16,631 bases of DNA from Pseudomonadota bacterium. GTDB lineage: Bacteria; Pseudomonadota; Gammaproteobacteria; Steroidobacterales; Rariloculaceae. The notes beneath the pieces are model-generated. The model was not told the DNA's origin and did not search any database. It was given only the letters and a program-made list of their open reading frames with translations. The DNA lies in NCBI GenBank assembly GCA_009843005.1, contig VYEH01000102.1, positions 6,523-23,153 on the forward strand, given 5' to 3'. A program made the translations under genes and the position numbers. Numbering within the stretch: position 1 is the first letter of the stretch; each line of letters starts with the position of its first letter. Of the stretch, positions 13,570 to 16,631 are shown one piece after another.

Positions 13570-15744
13570 TCAGTCCTTGTCAGGGTCGAGGCGGTAGAGA
13601 ATCCGTACGGCGGTTCCTCGGGTTATTGGAAAAGCCAGAGCCGCGGCCCACAGCCGGGCGGTGCCGGGGGTCGCGGTGCCCACCCGCACCGTGCAGCGGA
13701 TGCCGGCCGCGCCGAGGCGGCGTAAAGCGATGGCAACAGCGGCAGCCGCGTCGCCGACGGCGAGACGGCGAATGAGCGCCGGATCAGTTCCAATGTCGAG
13801 CTCGAACCCGGAGCGTGTCTTGAGCGGCCAAGGGAGCGTGCACAGGCGAATCGCCAGCCAAGTGTCGTCTGGCCAGTCCGAGGTGTGAGGCGGTTCGATA
13901 CGGATTGGTTGCTCAGCCCATGCCTTACGGTCTAGGGCCATGAGCGGGCGCGCCAGAGCCACGGCGCGATCCAAATCAACTTTGCCGGAAAGCAATGCCG
14001 CGAGGTCGGCGATAGTGGCATCCGAACTCGGCGCCGCCTTGAGCGGCAGGTGACGACCTTCGTGCTGCGAGGATTCGACCAAGCGCCGCTCAACTAGCGC
14101 AATGGCATCATCAAGACTGCGGCGGCCGTGCAAGACGACATCCGGCAACATATCAAGCCTTGTTGCGGAACCTGTACCGGTTGTGGCAAAGCGCCATGGC
14201 CGTTTTCGATCGAGAGGAAGCCAATGCCTCCGGATCGAGTCGATCGGTTTTCCCAGCTCCCGATGGAACCCACTCGCCTGCAAGGCGAAGGCAAGGGCCA
14301 ATCGGAACTCGGGAGTCCCGTCGTCGCTGGCTGTCACCCACTCAGGACGCAGGCGAGGCACGGGCTGGGCTGCATAGCCACTGCCTCGCCGCATAACCGC
14401 CTCCAGGTCGCCAAGACGCAGGAGTACATCCTGAAGCTGATTAGCGGCGCCCTGTCTTTCAACAACCGAAAACAGCGTGTCCATCAGGCGAGAATACGTG
14501 GTCGTCAATCGGCGGGGGACTTTCTTGGCCTTCTGGTTGTCAGCAGGATGTGCTTCACGATGCAGAGAAAGTAGCCACCGATCAAGGTCGTCAAGGCATG
14601 ATGACGTAGACGGGGCCATGTCGGATACGCGAAAACGCCCAAGTGGAATTGCGAAGTGGGTTGCTTGGTTGTTCCGTTGCTGGTATCCGTAACGCAAGAA
14701 CTGCGGGATTCCCCGGCTGACCCCAAAGCTGGTGATAGCCCTTGCCATGGTCCAACCATCGATAGCAAGACCGGTCTTGGTCTCCGCGCGTCCTTGCAAG
14801 AACATTTGCTGAACCTCGAAGAACGTCGACGGTCTGGCCCACATCGGCAACCACTGTTCTCCTCTTCCTGGATACTCTCGGCCCTTGTTCAGAAATTTCT
14901 CGTCAAGACGCGAGCCGCTTGCGTAGCCAGACGAACGAGGGGCCACGTAGAAGGGGGAGGACACCCATCGCTTGCTGTTGGTTGAAGCCCTTCTACCAAC
15001 CGACGACCTCAATACGCAGGCCCCTTCAAAGGCGAGGAGCATGTCCCAGGGTGTAGAGGTACCGCCGGGAGAAAACTGGCCCATGGACTGATGCCAATGG
15101 CACTTAACGGCGCTTCCGCCGAAGAGCGCAACGGAGAGGGCATGGTTCCAGTGTTCCTTGATCACAGCTTCTACGGTCGCTGACATGTAAGCGGAGGGGT
15201 AACCTCCACTGCCTTCACTTCCGCCTGTTCCAAAGATCGGCGGTTGCTTCAAAAACAACTCTTCACCCGCGCCTATCAGCGCAACTACCGTATCGAGCCA
15301 TAGGGACGAAGCGCCCCTGACCTTCAGACGTAGCGCTAGGATCAATTTGCTTCTTGCATTGTCCGAAGGTTTAAGCCCAGTTGTCTCGTCTGCGATGACT
15401 GACCGAACTGTTTTGATCGCCTTACGAAACGGTTCGAGTCGAGGACTTGACGAGCACTCAATCTGCTTCAGCGAGTCTCGCGCACTCTTTTCTGATGCAC
15501 CGGCATAAAATCCGGAACGCGCCCCCCACGGGTTGAATATCGGCGTAGGCTGGTAGTCATGCATGAAGAACGCCCCAAGTTCCTCTCGATTTAGCTTCGT
15601 CGCCAGTTGGAAGTGATCTTCTTTCCACCACCCACGCGCATCGCTGTCGGCCTGCTCGGCAATCAGCCGCAGAATGCCAAGCGCTTTGAGATAATGCGCC
15701 AACGGCACGGGAGCACAGCCGTCGAGTTGATGGACGTAAATCAT
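13570..15744 (-). CDS. csx17: Csx17 (Cas8u2), large subunit of type I-G Cascade
   Basis: Csx17, also called Cas8u2 or Cas8g, 724 aa, the signature large subunit of subtype I-G, expected to recognise the PAM and help open target DNA. Seen: N-terminal family signature LDGCAPVPLAHYLKALGILRL (residues about 8-28), then the segment IFNPWGARSGFYAG (about 69-82), followed by a long region without motifs I can name. The ATG at 15744 overlaps the cas3 stop in an ATGA arrangement. It is placed between cas3 and csb1 as in other type I-G loci. The family call rests on the N-terminal signatures, size and position; individual functional residues cannot be assigned by eye. Confidence 0.9.
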   Translation of the reverse strand: MIYVHQLDGCAPVPLAHYLKALGILRLIAEQADSDARGWWKEDHFQLATKLNREELGAFFMHDYQPTPIFNPWGARSGFYAGASEKSARDSLKQIECSSSPRLEPFRKAIKTVRSVIADETTGLKPSDNARSKLILALRLKVRGASSLWLDTVVALIGAGEELFLKQPPIFGTGGSEGSGGYPSAYMSATVEAVIKEHWNHALSVALFGGSAVKCHWHQSMGQFSPGGTSTPWDMLLAFEGACVLRSSVGRRASTNSKRWVSSPFYVAPRSSGYASGSRLDEKFLNKGREYPGRGEQWLPMWARPSTFFEVQQMFLQGRAETKTGLAIDGWTMARAITSFGVSRGIPQFLRYGYQQRNNQATHFAIPLGRFRVSDMAPSTSSCLDDLDRWLLSLHREAHPADNQKAKKVPRRLTTTYSRLMDTLFSVVERQGAANQLQDVLLRLGDLEAVMRRGSGYAAQPVPRLRPEWVTASDDGTPEFRLALAFALQASGFHRELGKPIDSIRRHWLPLDRKRPWRFATTGTGSATRLDMLPDVVLHGRRSLDDAIALVERRLVESSQHEGRHLPLKAAPSSDATIADLAALLSGKVDLDRAVALARPLMALDRKAWAEQPIRIEPPHTSDWPDDTWLAIRLCTLPWPLKTRSGFELDIGTDPALIRRLAVGDAAAAVAIALRRLGAAGIRCTVRVGTATPGTARLWAAALAFPITRGTAVRILYRLDPDKD

Positions 15745-16631
15745 CGAAAAGACTCCTGCGCGAAGCGACGCGGCGGGGAATCTCCTCCAGGCGGCGGCGC
15801 TGGCGCTCCTAAGGCGGCAGGATGGGCCAGCGTTCGACGGCTTCTATCCGACGAATGTCCAGCATCGTTGCTCTCCTGTTCCTGCAACAGTTTATCCGCC
15901 AGCCTCTGGCTGGAGGCCCGCTGGTCCGCAGCGCGCAGTAGGGTTTCCAGCCAAGCCAGCGTGAACGGCCCGAAGCGCTCGACGAGATTCTGCACGCGCT
16001 CGTTCCAACTCCTTCCGGTTCGGGGGCTTAGGCCCGCTTCCGAAGGCGAGAGGTCGAGCGCGATGGCCGGTAGTTGATGAAAACCACCGTCAACGGTAGC
16101 CAGTGGCAACGGCGGCAAGATGTCACCGTCTCGAACGCCGCGGATACGCAGCAGGTAATCGTCCGCCTTCTGGTCCGCGGGGCCTGCATGCCAAGCCATC
16201 CGGACTTTGCCGTGGTGGGCGCAAACGAGGTAGGCGAGTAGGTCGAATTCGTCCGCGCCGAGATTGAGTATCTCCTGTTCGACGGCTGTGGGCTCGGCGT
16301 CGTCCGCGCGGTTGGCAGATTCGCCAGCCGTCTGGCTCTCTCCCATGGCATCGAACAGCTCGCACCATGGGCCGAGCAGCGCCGGATGCTGCGGTTCGTG
16401 CCGTTGAAGTACGCCGAACAGGCCGAGCGTGCTCGCCAGTTCGTGGCGGAACCCGCGCCGCTGATCAATGGCGTCGATGCGGTACATGTCGCTCGCGCTG
16501 CACGGCCAGGCAATATCGGGTGCCTTGGCGATGTCGTTGCGTTCGGGGCGGTCGTCGGCCTGAATGGAACACTGAAACGCGGGATGAGCCTTGCCCAGAT
16601 CGTGCCAGCGACCAGCCAATTGCAGCACTTC
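15741..16631 (-). CDS. cas3: Cas3, C-terminal HD nuclease part (gene continues past the window)
   Basis: The last 296 residues of Cas3, the nuclease-helicase recruited by Cascade to degrade target DNA; the N-terminal helicase part lies beyond the right edge. Seen: HD-nuclease motifs in order, GRWHDLGKAHPAFQ (7-20, with H10 and D11), FRHELAST (61-68), VCAHHGKVRMAW (about 134-145) and LLRAADQRASS (about 237-247). A proline-rich tail follows (APAPPPGGDSPP). Having the HD domain at the C-terminus rather than the N-terminus is characteristic of type I-G Cas3. Its TGA overlaps the csx17 ATG by 4 bases, so it heads the effector operon visible here. Confidence 0.92.
   Translation of the reverse strand, partial: EVLQLAGRWHDLGKAHPAFQCSIQADDRPERNDIAKAPDIAWPCSASDMYRIDAIDQRRGFRHELASTLGLFGVLQRHEPQHPALLGPWCELFDAMGESQTAGESANRADDAEPTAVEQEILNLGADEFDLLAYLVCAHHGKVRMAWHAGPADQKADDYLLRIRGVRDGDILPPLPLATVDGGFHQLPAIALDLSPSEAGLSPRTGRSWNERVQNLVERFGPFTLAWLETLLRAADQRASSQRLADKLLQEQESNDAGHSSDRSRRTLAHPAALGAPAPPPGGDSPPRRFAQESFR

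Overview
The window is GC-rich, bacterial, chromosomal-type accessory DNA. It most likely comes from a Gram-negative proteobacterium: there is an outer-membrane beta-barrel protein with a cleavable signal peptide, a RadC/JAB protein and DUF4102-type integrases. The species cannot be fixed from sequence alone. The layout looks like a genomic-island margin rich in tyrosine integrases, followed by a defence island.

Left part (1-5020): a RadC-family gene on the minus strand loses family similarity just after its HNHP zinc-binding motif. A plus-strand outer-membrane beta-barrel gene (829-1710) follows and is flanked by an imperfect 34-bp direct repeat. Next come three tyrosine recombinases. Two are adjacent on the minus strand: an N-terminally truncated one (3047-3700) and a complete one (1846-3042). 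The third is complete, on the plus strand (3866-5020). A short AT-rich, repeat-bearing intergenic region separates the two orientations.

Middle part (5021-10182): after a 410-bp stretch with no recognisable gene comes a tight plus-strand run of genes: a small unidentified ORF, a gamma-class N6-adenine methyltransferase, and a restriction endonuclease of the XhoI/PaeR7I family (expected target CTCGAG). The CRISPR adaptation genes, a Cas4-Cas1 fusion and Cas2, follow directly. The genes overlap or are separated by 1 to 47 bp, so restriction-modification and spacer acquisition may share one transcript.

Right part (10183-16631): a leader region is followed by a short CRISPR array of four identical 36-bp repeats and three spacers (10449-10701). 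Convergent with these, on the minus strand, is the effector operon cas3 (partial, C-terminal HD domain) - csx17/cas8u2 - csb1/cas7 - csb2/cas5-cas6. Together this is a type I-G (formerly I-U) CRISPR-Cas system. Its adaptation genes are inverted relative to the effector genes and the array lies between them. The expected division of labour is: Cas4-Cas1/Cas2 acquire spacers; Csb2 processes the palindromic repeats and caps the crRNA; Csb1 forms the backbone; Csx17 is the large subunit; Cas3 degrades the target. The XhoI-like system adds a sequence-specific restriction barrier. No wholly new gene family is evident. The most unusual points are the restriction-modification/adaptation gene string, the small ORF coupled to the methyltransferase, the integrase cluster, and several repeat structures.
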